From positions 1,176,272 through 1,240,271 of the forward strand of contig NZ_CP047089.1 in the NCBI RefSeq assembly GCF_009937765.1: a stretch of DNA of 64,000 nt, in the 5' to 3' direction. Of the stretch, positions 35,617-44,709 are shown one piece after another (the stretch's first letter is position 1; every line of letters starts with the position of its first letter). The position numbers and the translations under genes were made by a program. The stretch is from Bacillus pumilus. GTDB taxonomy: Bacteria > Bacillota > Bacilli > Bacillales > Bacillaceae. The notes below the pieces were generated by a model. The model did not search any database. It was given only the letters and a program-made list of their open reading frames with translations, and was not told the DNA's origin.

Positions 35617-36993
35617 TTAAAGAGAGACAGGAACAGTAGACATAGAGAAAAATTCCTCATACAACGCTTGCACAGCTTCTTTTTCTTGAGCCGCTTTGAC
35701 GCCAAACATCATGCTGACCTCTGAGGAGCCTTGATTGATCATTTCAATATTGACCTTCGCTTTTGACAGCGCCTTTGCCGCTCTTGCTGTGGTGCCAACA
35801 TTGTGACGCATCGCTTCTCCTACAATCATAATGAGGGAGAGATTCGGTTCTAACACGACCTCATCTGCATCAAGCACTAGCTTTAAGCGATCGAGTAGCT
35901 CTTGTTCAATATGTTGCTCCTCCAACTGATCCTGCCTTAAAATAATGTTCATATCATCAATGCCAGAAGGGACATGCTCATACGTAAGTCCATATTCCTC
36001 TAACGTTTGCAGCACCTTACGCCCAAAACCGACTTCTCGGTTCATTAAATATTTGCTAATATAAATGCTGCAAAATCCACTGTCTGAAGCGATTCCGACA
36101 ACGGGTCCATTGGTATGATCCCGCTGGTTCACGATTTTTGTGCCTTTTGCCGAAGGGTTATTGGTGTTTTTAATCTGCACAGGAATGCCTGCACGGAAGG
36201 CTGGAATGAGTGCTTCGTCATGGAAAACGGAAAAACCAGCATAGGATAGCTCGCGCATTTCCCTGTATGTTAGCTCTGTAATCTCCTTTGGCTCATGAAC
36301 GATCGTTGGATTGACAGCATAAACAGCATCCACATCTGTAAAGTTTTCGTACACATCTGCCTTCAAACCGTTTGCCAAAATGGAACCGGTAATATCGGAG
36401 CCGCTGCGAGAAAAGGTAACGATGTCTCCCGATAAACTAAATCCAAAAAAGCCAGGGAATATGATGATGCCAGAGCGCTCTCTTAATTTATACAAATGAT
36501 CATATGACTCTGGAAGGACTTGCGCTTGACCAGGCTCATCGCTCACAAATAAACCAGCTTCCTTTGGGTTCACATAGTGAGCTTCGACACCTTGATAGCG
36601 GAAATAGGCAGCAATCAGCTTTGCGTTATTGTCTTCACCGCTTGCTTTAATGGCATCAAGATATCGCTCAGGATGAGACGTATCTGCCTGTAAGAGGCTA
36701 TCTAGATCTTGCCGGATGGTGTCAATCACGTCATGACTTAACCCAAGTTCATCCGCAATCGAGGCATACCGTTCAATGACAGCTTCCTGTAAATCGTGTG
36801 CTTCGCCTAAACGTAAATATTGCTCACCACAGCTAATTAATAGATCGGTGACCTTCGTATCCGTTGAATGCCGTTTTCCTGGTGCGGAAACAACGACTGC
36901 TTTTCGAGCTGGATCTGCTGTTACAATGTCAAATACCTTTTGCAGCTGCTTGCCAGATGCAAGTGAACTGCCACCAAATTTAACGACCTTCAA
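35617..36993 (-). CDS. yclM: Aspartokinase (AK III type) YclM
   Basis: 458 residues from TTG 36993, which gives MKVVKFGGSSLA and has AGGAG 9 nt upstream; the ATG 37002 touches the ribosome site and is less likely. Catalyses ATP-dependent phosphorylation of L-aspartate, the first step to lysine, threonine and methionine. KFGGSS, SFSRSGSDITGSILAN-type (TFSRSGSDITGS), ASGEDNNAKLIAAYF and FRAGIPVQIKNTNNP are kinase-domain landmarks; two C-terminal ACT domains follow (GEAMRHNVGTTARAAKAL, EMINQGSSEVSMMFGV), which usually bind the feedback amino acid. No lysine riboswitch is visible upstream. Confidence 0.93.
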   Translation of the reverse strand: MKVVKFGGSSLASGKQLQKVFDIVTADPARKAVVVSAPGKRHSTDTKVTDLLISCGEQYLRLGEAHDLQEAVIERYASIADELGLSHDVIDTIRQDLDSLLQADTSHPERYLDAIKASGEDNNAKLIAAYFRYQGVEAHYVNPKEAGLFVSDEPGQAQVLPESYDHLYKLRERSGIIIFPGFFGFSLSGDIVTFSRSGSDITGSILANGLKADVYENFTDVDAVYAVNPTIVHEPKEITELTYREMRELSYAGFSVFHDEALIPAFRAGIPVQIKNTNNPSAKGTKIVNQRDHTNGPVVGIASDSGFCSIYISKYLMNREVGFGRKVLQTLEEYGLTYEHVPSGIDDMNIILRQDQLEEQHIEQELLDRLKLVLDADEVVLEPNLSLIMIVGEAMRHNVGTTARAAKALSKAKVNIEMINQGSSEVSMMFGVKAAQEKEAVQALYEEFFSMSTVPVSL

Positions 36994-37131
36994 TGCATAC
37001 ATCTCCTATAGTAAAAATTTTCTCACAAATTGAATAGTTCCTATTATCAACTCTTTTCTTTAAATTATCAAGGTTTTTCTTCATGGAAAATACAAATGTG
37101 TTTTTGGGGAGGACGATAACGTGAGTATATG

Positions 37132-37164
37132 AAAAAAGAGCCGGCGATATGCCGAGCTCTTTTT
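37132..37164 (-). terminator. Terminator of the ycnCB operon
   Basis: AAAAAAGAGC-CGGC-GATAT-GCCG-AGCTCTTTTT hairpin directly after the ycnB stop. Confidence 0.82.
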
Positions 37165-37165
37165 C

Positions 37166-38599
37166 TTATGAAGAAGAGGAGGAGGAAGATAACTCCTGCT
37201 TCATCACTTTAGAATTGCGTTTTTCCTTTAAGAAAAAGGAGAGGACGAGCCCAAGGACTGCGATCAGACCAGAAATGAAGAATGACGTATTCATTCCATG
37301 AACGGCTGATTTTAAGGGGCTGGCCAATTCTGCATTTGCAGCAGAGCTGCTCATGATGGAGACAAGCACAGCTGTCCCAATGGAACCACCCATTTGTCTC
37401 ATCGTGTTATTCATCGCTGTCCCATGCGGGATCAAATGAGGCGGTAAAGAGTTAATACCTGCTGTTGTCAGCGGCATCATGATCATCCCAACACCGATCA
37501 AGCGAAGTGTGTAAGCGACTGTAATGAGGGCGATGGATGAATCAAGGGTGAGCAGCATAAATGGCAAGGTCGTCACGGTAAGTATCGTAAACCCGCCTAA
37601 TGCCAGCCCTTTTCCGCCGACTTTATCAAAAATCCGTCCAATAATTGGTGAGAGGAGCCCCATAAAGAGTGCACCAGGCAATAAGATCAGCCCTGTATCA
37701 AGAGCAGACAATCCTCTCACATTTTGCGTATAGAGCGGCAAAATCGTCTCTGTCCCAATCAATAAAGCAAAAACAAGCATCCCAAGGAAGGTCGTTAAGC
37801 TAAAGATCGCAAACTTAAAGACGCCAAACTCAAGCATCGGTCTTGTCAAATTCGACTGACGCAGAATAAAGAAGAACAAGCTCACAGCGCCGACAATCAG
37901 CGAAATGAGGACAGTGGCGCTCGTCCAGCCATATGTGCCAACACTAGAAAATCCGTAAAGCAGTCCGCCGAAACCGAAGGACGACAAGATGACTGATAAC
38001 ACATCAATTCGTGTTTCTCTTTGCTGCGTTACATTTTTCATTAAGAAGAAAGCAAGAATGAGATCAATGATACCGATTGGCAGAACAATATAGAACAAGA
38101 ACTTCCAGCTGAAGGAATCAACAATCCAGCCGCCAAGTGTTGGTCCAAGAGCTGGTGCGAAAGATATGACAAGTCCGACCATACCCATTGCCTGACCACG
38201 TTTTTCTTTCGGGAAAATGGTTAAAAAGATCGTTTGCATCAGCGGCATTAAAATCCCTGCGCCGGCTGCCTGCACGATACGCGCTGCAAGTAATACAGGG
38301 AAATTCGTTGCAAATGAAGCAAGAATGGTACCGGCTGTAAAGATGCTAAGCGCTGTTAAAACTAAAGAACGGCTAGAAAATTTCTCGATTAAGAAAGCCG
38401 TGATCGGGATGAGGATCCCGTTTGTCAGCATAAAGGCTGTGGTGAGCCACTGTCCTTTGCTGACATCAATATTGAATTCCTCCATGATATGTGGGATCGC
38501 TGGAATCAGCAATGTTTGGTTTAAAATGGCAACGAATGCCCCAACGAGGAAAATCCCCACAATCACAGATCGATTATACGATGTTGTAGATTGATTCAT
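37166..38599 (-). CDS. ycnB: MFS drug:H+ antiporter, DHA2 family (YcnB)
   Basis: 477 residues and 14 expected membrane segments (EmrB/QacA type). Motif A-like AFLIEKFSSRSLVL, the motif C antiporter region ISFAPALGPTLGGWIVDSFSW, and early LNQTLLIPAIPHIMEEF are characteristic. The C terminus ends in a run of serines. Exports unknown drugs or metabolites. It follows the TetR-type regulator ycnC by 16 nt on the same strand, so it is probably under that repressor. Confidence 0.87.
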   Translation of the reverse strand: MNQSTTSYNRSVIVGIFLVGAFVAILNQTLLIPAIPHIMEEFNIDVSKGQWLTTAFMLTNGILIPITAFLIEKFSSRSLVLTALSIFTAGTILASFATNFPVLLAARIVQAAGAGILMPLMQTIFLTIFPKEKRGQAMGMVGLVISFAPALGPTLGGWIVDSFSWKFLFYIVLPIGIIDLILAFFLMKNVTQQRETRIDVLSVILSSFGFGGLLYGFSSVGTYGWTSATVLISLIVGAVSLFFFILRQSNLTRPMLEFGVFKFAIFSLTTFLGMLVFALLIGTETILPLYTQNVRGLSALDTGLILLPGALFMGLLSPIIGRIFDKVGGKGLALGGFTILTVTTLPFMLLTLDSSIALITVAYTLRLIGVGMIMMPLTTAGINSLPPHLIPHGTAMNNTMRQMGGSIGTAVLVSIMSSSAANAELASPLKSAVHGMNTSFFISGLIAVLGLVLSFFLKEKRNSKVMKQELSSSSSSS

Positions 38600-38615
38600 G
38601 TTATCCCTTCTTTAT

Positions 38616-39482
38616 CTATAAGATGATGCTTTTCAGCTGTGACACGTTTTGTGATAAAACGCTGTTTTTGCCTAAATAATCAAGTAGTGAACTGATTAAA
38701 AAGGTTCTCGGTTGGTCCTTTGATAATTCTTCACTTAGCAGTTCAAACGCAGAGAGGAGATCGTCCTTTTCTTCTCCGTTTGACAGTGTGTGAAGCTCTT
38801 GTTTGATCTTCGTTAAGTACGAGATGACAAGCTTTTCTTCATCATATTCATCCTGTGTGGAAAGCAAATAAGAGTCCATCAGCTCATCTGTTAGCACAGG
38901 CTCAATAGAGCAAGGCTTTTTCGATACACGGTCCATCACACCGATAATCATTTCAGCGGCATTTTCTAATTGGATGTTCTTGCGCTCAATCGCCAGCATT
39001 AAGATGAATTCTCTCATTAATCCGTTGAGGACAATGACAAGATCCCAGACGTAAGGCGCAACAGATTCACCATATGTGCTTAAAATAATGTCTCTGTGCC
39101 GCTGCATGATAATGGTGCGTGTCTCACGTAAATGCTTAATGACAATGGGCGAATGCTGTGAAAAAGCTTCAAAGGACAGCATATTCAAAAATTTATGATT
39201 CTCTTTAAACTCTTCAAGCTCAAGCTTGATCTTCTTTGTGAATTTTTCCTTTTTGGACAGCGTCGTTTCTGAATGAATGATCTGAGAAATCTCTCTCATT
39301 TTGCACTGATTGTATTTAATCAGTTCTAATAGAAGAGCTTCTTTTGAATCAAACAGTTTATAAATAGACGCTTTTGATATTTTACAGGCATCGGCGATTG
39401 ACTGCATGGAGACACTCATATAGCCTTTTTGAGAAAATAATTTCTTCGAAACCCGCAAAATCTCTTCTTGCTTTTCGTTCAT
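38616..39482 (-). CDS. ycnC: TetR-family regulator YcnC
   Basis: 288 residues from ATG 39482 (AAAGGA about 9 nt upstream); longer than an ordinary TetR protein (about 200) but equal to the length I remember for B. subtilis YcnC. N-terminal helix-turn-helix: FSQKGYMSVSMQSIADACKI, SKASIYKLFDSKEAL. The long C-terminal part is helical and probably binds the inducer. Heads a two-gene operon with the efflux pump ycnB. Confidence 0.88.
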   Translation of the reverse strand: MNEKQEEILRVSKKLFSQKGYMSVSMQSIADACKISKASIYKLFDSKEALLLELIKYNQCKMREISQIIHSETTLSKKEKFTKKIKLELEEFKENHKFLNMLSFEAFSQHSPIVIKHLRETRTIIMQRHRDIILSTYGESVAPYVWDLVIVLNGLMREFILMLAIERKNIQLENAAEMIIGVMDRVSKKPCSIEPVLTDELMDSYLLSTQDEYDEEKLVISYLTKIKQELHTLSNGEEKDDLLSAFELLSEELSKDQPRTFLISSLLDYLGKNSVLSQNVSQLKSIIL

Positions 39483-39516
39483 CTTCATAAGTCCTTTCCG
39501 AATCGGCAAAACCATA

Positions 39517-39579
39517 TGGTCACAATGGAAACCGAGTGGTCACTTTTGCAATGATAACAAAACCAATGACCTATGACAA
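39517..39579 (-). promoter_or_regulatory. ycnC promoter with two TGGTCAC operator half-sites
   Basis: Minus strand -35 TTGTCA (39574-39579), 17 nt, -10 TATCAT (39551-39556). Just downstream TGGTCAC (plus-strand reading) occurs at 39517-39523 and 39537-39543, 20 nt apart, i.e. on the same helix face, a good place for autorepression by YcnC. Confidence 0.6.
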
Positions 39580-39620
39580 GAAAAGAAACTTAAAAAAATA
39601 CCTATCTTATGACAGGTATT

Positions 39621-39995
39621 TTATCCTTCTGCATGTGCGGCATATATGATGATCTGTCCGTTAAGTTCGGCAATCAAAAGGTCGTTTCGCTCCTTGACAG
39701 AGTAAATCGCTGTCCCTTTTTTCAAATGGGTAGCCGTGCCATGATGAAAATGTTTGGCAGCAGTTTTCTGAATCACACCTAATTGCTGATCTTTAGTGAC
39801 GGTTAATTGATGGGTCCAATCTACATTTGCTTCATAGACCGTTTTTCCCCATTGAAATAAATCTGCCTGTTCATCGAGAGCTAATACCTCTTCTGCACTA
39901 GGTCGTTTTGACTCAAATTGCTGAACAGATTGGCAAGCGCATAAGCTCGTTGCCAATAAGAGCATGAATAAGCAAGTCCATATTGTACGTGTCAA
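39621..39995 (-). CDS. Small lipoprotein of unknown function
   Basis: About 124 residues from TTG 39995 (AAGGG about 10 nt upstream), giving a short positive start and a hydrophobic stretch ending in lipobox SLCAC; a TTG at 40013 would add six residues. The mature part is charged and has no motif I recognise; SVKERNDLLIAELNGQIIIYA near the end suggests beta strands. Anchored outside the membrane. It occupies the place between ycnC and yczG where B. subtilis has ycnD and ycnE. Confidence 0.7.
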   Translation of the reverse strand: MTRTIWTCLFMLLLATSLCACQSVQQFESKRPSAEEVLALDEQADLFQWGKTVYEANVDWTHQLTVTKDQQLGVIQKTAAKHFHHGTATHLKKGTAIYSVKERNDLLIAELNGQIIIYAAHAEG

Positions 39996-40072
39996 AAAGG
40001 TTCTTCCCTTCAAAATAGTGTCTATGAGTCATAGTCGTTTCCGCGTTACAATGTCATAGTCGAGTAACGAGA

Positions 40073-40109
40073 TTGTATGTTAGAACAAAATACGATACAT
40101 TTATCGTAT
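40073..40109 (+). promoter_or_regulatory. yczG promoter with palindromic operator over the start codon
   Basis: TTGTAT (40073-40078), 17 nt, TACATT (40096-40101). ATACGATA (40090-40097), CATT, TATCGTAT (40102-40109) is a perfect 8-bp-arm inverted repeat spanning the -10 box and the ATG at 40108, as expected for an autoregulated ArsR-type gene. GTCATAGTCG also occurs twice just upstream (40028-40037, 40053-40062). Confidence 0.65.
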
Positions 40110-40419
40110 GAATAATCCAACCCATCCAACCCAAGAAGACATGAGACTGATTTCTGTTTTGCACGCATTGGCTGATCCAATTCGGTTAGAAATTGTCCGC
40201 TGCTTAGCAGAAGCGGGGGAGAGGACATGCGGCACGTATGAGATGAATATTGCCAAATCTACGCTTTCCCATCACTTCAAAGTGCTGAGGGAGGCAGGCA
40301 TTGTGAAGGTGAGAATTGACGGAAAACACCGCTACTATTCTTTAAGAAAAGAAGACATCGAGACCGCTTTTCCTGGGCTCATGTCATCCATTCTAGCCGT
40401 AGATAAAGAGCGGTGGTAA
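40108..40419 (+). CDS. yczG: ArsR-family winged-helix regulator YczG
   Basis: 103 residues. Winged helix with [18 protein letters not shown], recognition region [18 protein letters not shown] and wing [14 protein letters not shown]. Two Cys residues occur (about 31 and 39) but not the ELCVCDL metal site of ArsR/SmtB, so a metal ligand is unproven. ATG 40108 has no ribosome site and coincides with the expected transcription start; an internal ATG 40141 is the alternative start. Position before gabR matches B. subtilis. Confidence 0.82.
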   Translation: MNNPTHPTQEDMRLISVLHALADPIRLEIVRCLAEAGERTCGTYEMNIAKSTLSHHFKVLREAGIVKVRIDGKHRYYSLRKEDIETAFPGLMSSILAVDKERW

Positions 40420-40451
40420 GCCAGCTGTCTAGTAGAGCAGCTGGCTGTTTT
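40419..40451. terminator. Bidirectional terminator, yczG / gabR
   Basis: AGCCAGCTG (40419-40427) pairs with CAGCTGGCT (40438-40446). Confidence 0.75.
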
Positions 40452-41874
40452 ATTTCCCATAAATCGCCTCATACAGACGTTTTACCGCCGGCTCAATATC
40501 CTCTGGTCTCATATGAGAGAAGCCGAGGACGAGCGGAACAAAGCCTTCCTGATGCCCCGGTAATTGCTCATCAAGGGTAAAACGGTCCATTCCATACATT
40601 TTCAGCTTTCTTTCTTTGGCTCGCTGTAAAATCTCATGTTGCGTGCGGTTTGAACGGAACTCTGCGATAAAATGAAGTCCAGCATTTTCCCCAATAATTC
40701 GCACATTTTCAGCAAACACCGTGTCGAGCTCTTCAATGAGTTGCTTCCGCTTTTCCTCATATAAACCATTCATTCTTTTAATATGCCGCTGATACGCACC
40801 ATCCTTTATAAAATGAAGAAGGGTGTATTGTGTAAAAAGGTTGGCTGTTTGAATGAAGAAGTGCTGTTTTTCTTTATAACGTCTCAATAAATGCTGCGGG
40901 AGCACCATGTAGCTTATTCTTAAGCCTGGCAACAATGATTTTGAAAAGGTTCCCATATAAATGACTTTGTCATATCGATCCAAACTTTGCAGTGCCGGAA
41001 TGCTGTCTGTTCCGTACTTGAATTCACTGTCATAATCATCCTCAATAATATAACGGTCTTGCTGATCGGCTGCCCAGTTTAAGAGCTGAATCCGCCGGGA
41101 AATTGGCATAATCACTCCTGTTGGGAATTGATGTGAGGGGGTAATGATCAACACATTCGGCTCTTTCTTCTGAATGTCACTCATCCGTACTCCTTTTTGA
41201 TCAATGCCAATCGTTTCAATTTGATGATGATTGCTTTTCAGCATTTGATAGAGTCGGCGATAGCCAGGGTTTTCTAACCCGTATACTTGATCAGCTGGAA
41301 GAATGCTTGATAACGAATGAATAAGTGACTGCGTGCCTGCACTTAAAATGAGCTGTTCTGGATAGCATTTGACTCCCCGTGCCAGCCCAATTAACCGGGC
41401 AATTGTTTCTCGAAGCTCGTACACGCCTTGTGGATGCGGAAGCTCACCAAATGCTTCTTGGTGGAGACTGATTGCCTTTTGTTCACTTTTCAGCCAGCTT
41501 TTAAAAGGAAAATTGGCTGTATCCACAGAGATATGTGAAAAGGAATACCAATCGTCTCGTGCAATCGGCTCTTCTTTTAAATCTGCTGGAAGGGAAGAGG
41601 GTTTCAGCTGACCTGACTCGTGAAACGTTTCGAGTGATTCCACGAAGAAACCTTTGCGTTCAACTGAATATAAATATCCTTCGGCAAGTAGCTGCTGATA
41701 TGCGCCATTTACTGAATTGACGCTGACATTTAATGTATCGGCTAACTCTCGTTTTGAAGGTAATTGATCGTGCGGCTGAAGGTTTCGATTTAAAATTTCA
41801 CCTTTAATTTTCGTGTAAATTTGATGATAAATAAATCCGTTTGCCCCTGTTTGATCTAGTTGAATTGTCAGCAT
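40450..41874 (-). CDS. gabR: MocR-type regulator GabR
   Basis: 474 residues. GntR winged helix (LPSKRELADTLNVSVNSVNGAYQQL) joined by a linker to an aminotransferase-like domain with the PLP Lys in GTFSKSLLPGLRISYMVLP. In B. subtilis GabR with bound PLP and GABA activates gabTD and represses itself. The gene is divergent from gabT with the expected regulator-target layout. It is a second MocR protein in this window, besides YcxD. Confidence 0.92.
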   Translation of the reverse strand: MLTIQLDQTGANGFIYHQIYTKIKGEILNRNLQPHDQLPSKRELADTLNVSVNSVNGAYQQLLAEGYLYSVERKGFFVESLETFHESGQLKPSSLPADLKEEPIARDDWYSFSHISVDTANFPFKSWLKSEQKAISLHQEAFGELPHPQGVYELRETIARLIGLARGVKCYPEQLILSAGTQSLIHSLSSILPADQVYGLENPGYRRLYQMLKSNHHQIETIGIDQKGVRMSDIQKKEPNVLIITPSHQFPTGVIMPISRRIQLLNWAADQQDRYIIEDDYDSEFKYGTDSIPALQSLDRYDKVIYMGTFSKSLLPGLRISYMVLPQHLLRRYKEKQHFFIQTANLFTQYTLLHFIKDGAYQRHIKRMNGLYEEKRKQLIEELDTVFAENVRIIGENAGLHFIAEFRSNRTQHEILQRAKERKLKMYGMDRFTLDEQLPGHQEGFVPLVLGFSHMRPEDIEPAVKRLYEAIYGK

Positions 41875-41895
41875 GTCGTCATTCCTTCCTCTCTG

Positions 41896-41936
41896 GTACC
41901 ATGAAAAAAATGATATTGGTACTTTCTATCATACCA
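41896..41936. promoter_or_regulatory. GabR binding-site candidate between gabR and gabT
   Basis: GTACCA (41896-41901) and ATACCA (41931-41936) are direct repeats 35 nt apart start to start. GabR of B. subtilis is known to need two ATACCA-type direct repeats about this far apart; an inverted TGGTA (41917-41921 region) lies between them. Confidence 0.6.
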
Positions 41937-41982
41937 AAAAATATTCAGAATAATAAAAAAGACATAAAGGGGATGGATGACA

Positions 41983-43299
41983 ATGAGTCAAACGACAACA
42001 AACCGTTTTTCAACTGAGGAATGGCAGGGGAAAAGAGATCAATACGTCGCAAGAGGCGTGAGTAATGGCAACCGTCATCTTGCAGCAAAGGGGAAGGGTG
42101 CCGAGCTATTCGATATCGATGGGAAACGTTTTATCGATTTTGCTGGCGCGATTGGTACGTTAAATGTAGGACATTCACATCCAAAGGTTGTGGAAGCCGT
42201 CAAAGCACAGGCAGACAGTCTGATTCACCCAGGCTTCAACGTGATGATGTACGAATCGTATATCGAATTGGCAGAGAAGCTATGTCACCTCACACCAGGT
42301 GACCATGACAAAAAAGCCATTTTCCTTAATTCAGGTGCAGAAGCTGTTGAGAATGCGGTGAAAATTGCACGTAAATATACGAAAAGGCAGGCCGTTGTGT
42401 CGTTTACAAGAGGCTTCCACGGCAGAACGAATATGACGATGAGCATGACGAGTAAGGTCAAGCCATACAAATTTGGGTTCGGACCATTTGCGTCAGAGGT
42501 GTATCAAGCGCCATACCCATATTACTATCAGAAGCCAGAAGGATTAAGCGATGCAGCCTACGATGAGTACATCATTGATCAATTCAATCAATTTTTCGTC
42601 GCTACTGTTGCACCAGAAACTGTTGCGTGTGTGGTCATGGAGCCAGTCCAAGGGGAGGGCGGATTCATTGTACCATCGAAGCGTTTTGTTCAGCATGTTG
42701 CTTCATTCTGTCAGCAGCACGGGATAGTGTTTGTAGCAGATGAAATCCAAACAGGCTTTGCAAGAACAGGGAAATACTTTGCGATTGAGCACTTTGATGT
42801 GGTGCCGGACTTAATCACTGTGTCAAAATCTCTTGCTGCTGGGTTGCCACTAAGCGGCGTTGTCGGCAGAAAGGAACTGCTTGATGCGGCAGATCCAGGG
42901 GAGCTGGGGGGAACATATGCAGGAAGTCCATTAGGCTGTGTGGCAGCACTAGCAGTTCTTGATATTATTGAAACAGAACAACTGAATCAACGATCTGAAC
43001 ACATTGGACAAGTCATTGAGGACAAAGCAAATGATTGGAGAACAAAATATCCATTCATTGGGGAAGTCCGCCGGTTAGGGGCAATGGCGGCAATTGAAAT
43101 TGTGGAAGATCAAACAACGCGTACACCAGATAAGAAAACAGCCGCAGCGATTGCATCATATGCAAACGAGCACGGGCTGCTCTTATTAACGGCAGGGATT
43201 AATGGGAATATTATTCGCTTCTTAACACCACTTGTCATCACAGATGAGCTGCTTCAAGAAGGACTAGGGATCATCGAGGACGCCTTCAAAGCACGCTAA
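41983..43299 (+). CDS. gabT: 4-aminobutyrate aminotransferase GabT
   Basis: About 438 residues from ATG 41983 (MSQTTTNRF); ATG 41977, two codons earlier, is closer to the AAAGGGG site and cannot be excluded. Class III aminotransferase moving the amino group of GABA to 2-oxoglutarate, giving succinate semialdehyde. Visible: FIDFAGAIGTLNVGHSHPKV, FLNSGAEAVENAVKIAR, DEIQTGFARTGKYF and PLP Lys in ITVSKSLAAGLPLSGVVG. First gene of the gab operon. Confidence 0.93.
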   Translation: MSQTTTNRFSTEEWQGKRDQYVARGVSNGNRHLAAKGKGAELFDIDGKRFIDFAGAIGTLNVGHSHPKVVEAVKAQADSLIHPGFNVMMYESYIELAEKLCHLTPGDHDKKAIFLNSGAEAVENAVKIARKYTKRQAVVSFTRGFHGRTNMTMSMTSKVKPYKFGFGPFASEVYQAPYPYYYQKPEGLSDAAYDEYIIDQFNQFFVATVAPETVACVVMEPVQGEGGFIVPSKRFVQHVASFCQQHGIVFVADEIQTGFARTGKYFAIEHFDVVPDLITVSKSLAAGLPLSGVVGRKELLDAADPGELGGTYAGSPLGCVAALAVLDIIETEQLNQRSEHIGQVIEDKANDWRTKYPFIGEVRRLGAMAAIEIVEDQTTRTPDKKTAAAIASYANEHGLLLLTAGINGNIIRFLTPLVITDELLQEGLGIIEDAFKAR

Positions 43300-43320
43300 A
43301 CAACAAAGGGGGATGGTTGT

Positions 43321-44709
43321 ATGCAAAAACAACAAATGGCAAAAACCATGTCGCAGTCAGACGTACTGTTTTTATCCATTGGTGCAATGCTTGGATGGGG
43401 CTGGGTTGTACTTTCAGGAGATTGGATTTTAACAGCAGGATTTTTAGGTAGTGTCATCGCCTTTGTCATCGGCGGTATTCTCGTCATTTTTATTGGACTC
43501 ACGTATGCTGAGCTTTCGTCTGCCATTCCAGAGACGGGAGGAGGGCTTGTCTTTGTCCAGCGGGCATTTGGGATAAAATCCGCTTTTGTCTCGGCATGGG
43601 GCGTGCTGTTTGGTTATGTCTCGGTCATTACGTTTGAGGCGGTTGCACTGCCAACTGTTATTGATTATGTCATTCCAACACAGCATGTTGGCTTCCTATG
43701 GAATATAGGGGGATGGGACGTTTATTTTACATGGGTGTTGATTGGATCTGGTGGTGCTTTATTTTTAACAGCGCTTAACTACATTGGCGCCAAGCCAGCT
43801 GCTATTTTTCAATCTGTTTTTACAGTGGCCATTATCCTGACAGGCTTCCTTCTTTTAGGCGGCGCCACATTTAACGGAAATCTAGCAAACCTTGAGCCGA
43901 TGTTTCAAGGCGGGGTTGGCGGTCTCATGGCAGTTTTAGTCATGATTCCCTTTTTATTTGTTGGCTTTGATGTCATTCCTCAAGTGGCGGCGGAGATCAA
44001 TGCGCCAAAGAAAATCATTGGGAGGATTCTCATTATCTCCATCGTGAGTGCGGTCGTATTTTATCTGCTTATTGTCTTTGGGGTAGCTGCGGGGCTATCA
44101 AAAGGACAGCTTGAAGCCTCTTCCTTGGCGACTGCAGATGCGATGGTGCAACTTCTCGGTCATCAAGCATTTGGGACAGTGCTTGTCATTGGTGGTGTAG
44201 CAGGGATTGTGACGAGCTGGAATGCTTTTATCATCGGTGCAAGTCGTATTCTATATGCGATGGCGGAAAGAGGCATGATTTCCAAATGGTTTGCGTATAT
44301 TCATCCAAAGTATAAAACGCCGACAAATGCCATTTTATTTCTTGGTGCTTTGGCTTTTTTCGCTCCATTATTAGGGCGCCCTGCCCTTGTATGGATTGTC
44401 AATGCAGGTGGTGTCGGGATCATTGTCGGTTACTTAATTGTGTCCATTGCCTTTATGAAACTTCGTAAAGCAGAACCAGAACTTGAGCGTCCATACCGCA
44501 TTAAATATTGGCGGACGACAGGCGTTTTAGCCATCGGGCTGAGTCTCCTTTTTCTTTCATTTTATTTTCCGGGGATGCCGGCCTCCTTATCATGGCCAGC
44601 TGAATGGATATTGCTTTTAGGTTGGGCACTCATTGGGTATATACTATATGTAATGAATCCTAGAACGAAGGAGACGGTAGAGCATGACAAACGAACTCAA
44701 AGTGTATAA
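43321..44709 (+). CDS. APC-superfamily amino acid permease in the gab operon
   Basis: 462 residues, 12 membrane segments. [26 protein letters not shown] is the first helix with an unusual WGW in place of the common GxG substrate loop; [24 protein letters not shown] is the APC signature. It is not like GabP, which belongs to another APC branch. It starts 21 nt after gabT and overlaps gabD by 26 nt, so it is fully inside the operon and probably imports GABA or a related omega-amino acid (inference). In B. subtilis, gabT and gabD are adjacent. Confidence 0.83.
   Translation: MQKQQMAKTMSQSDVLFLSIGAMLGWGWVVLSGDWILTAGFLGSVIAFVIGGILVIFIGLTYAELSSAIPETGGGLVFVQRAFGIKSAFVSAWGVLFGYVSVITFEAVALPTVIDYVIPTQHVGFLWNIGGWDVYFTWVLIGSGGALFLTALNYIGAKPAAIFQSVFTVAIILTGFLLLGGATFNGNLANLEPMFQGGVGGLMAVLVMIPFLFVGFDVIPQVAAEINAPKKIIGRILIISIVSAVVFYLLIVFGVAAGLSKGQLEASSLATADAMVQLLGHQAFGTVLVIGGVAGIVTSWNAFIIGASRILYAMAERGMISKWFAYIHPKYKTPTNAILFLGALAFFAPLLGRPALVWIVNAGGVGIIVGYLIVSIAFMKLRKAEPELERPYRIKYWRTTGVLAIGLSLLFLSFYFPGMPASLSWPAEWILLLGWALIGYILYVMNPRTKETVEHDKRTQSV

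Noticed and set aside
36994..37131. Lysine riboswitch before the aspartokinase
   Set aside because: Only about 140 nt, without the long multi-helix L-box pattern.
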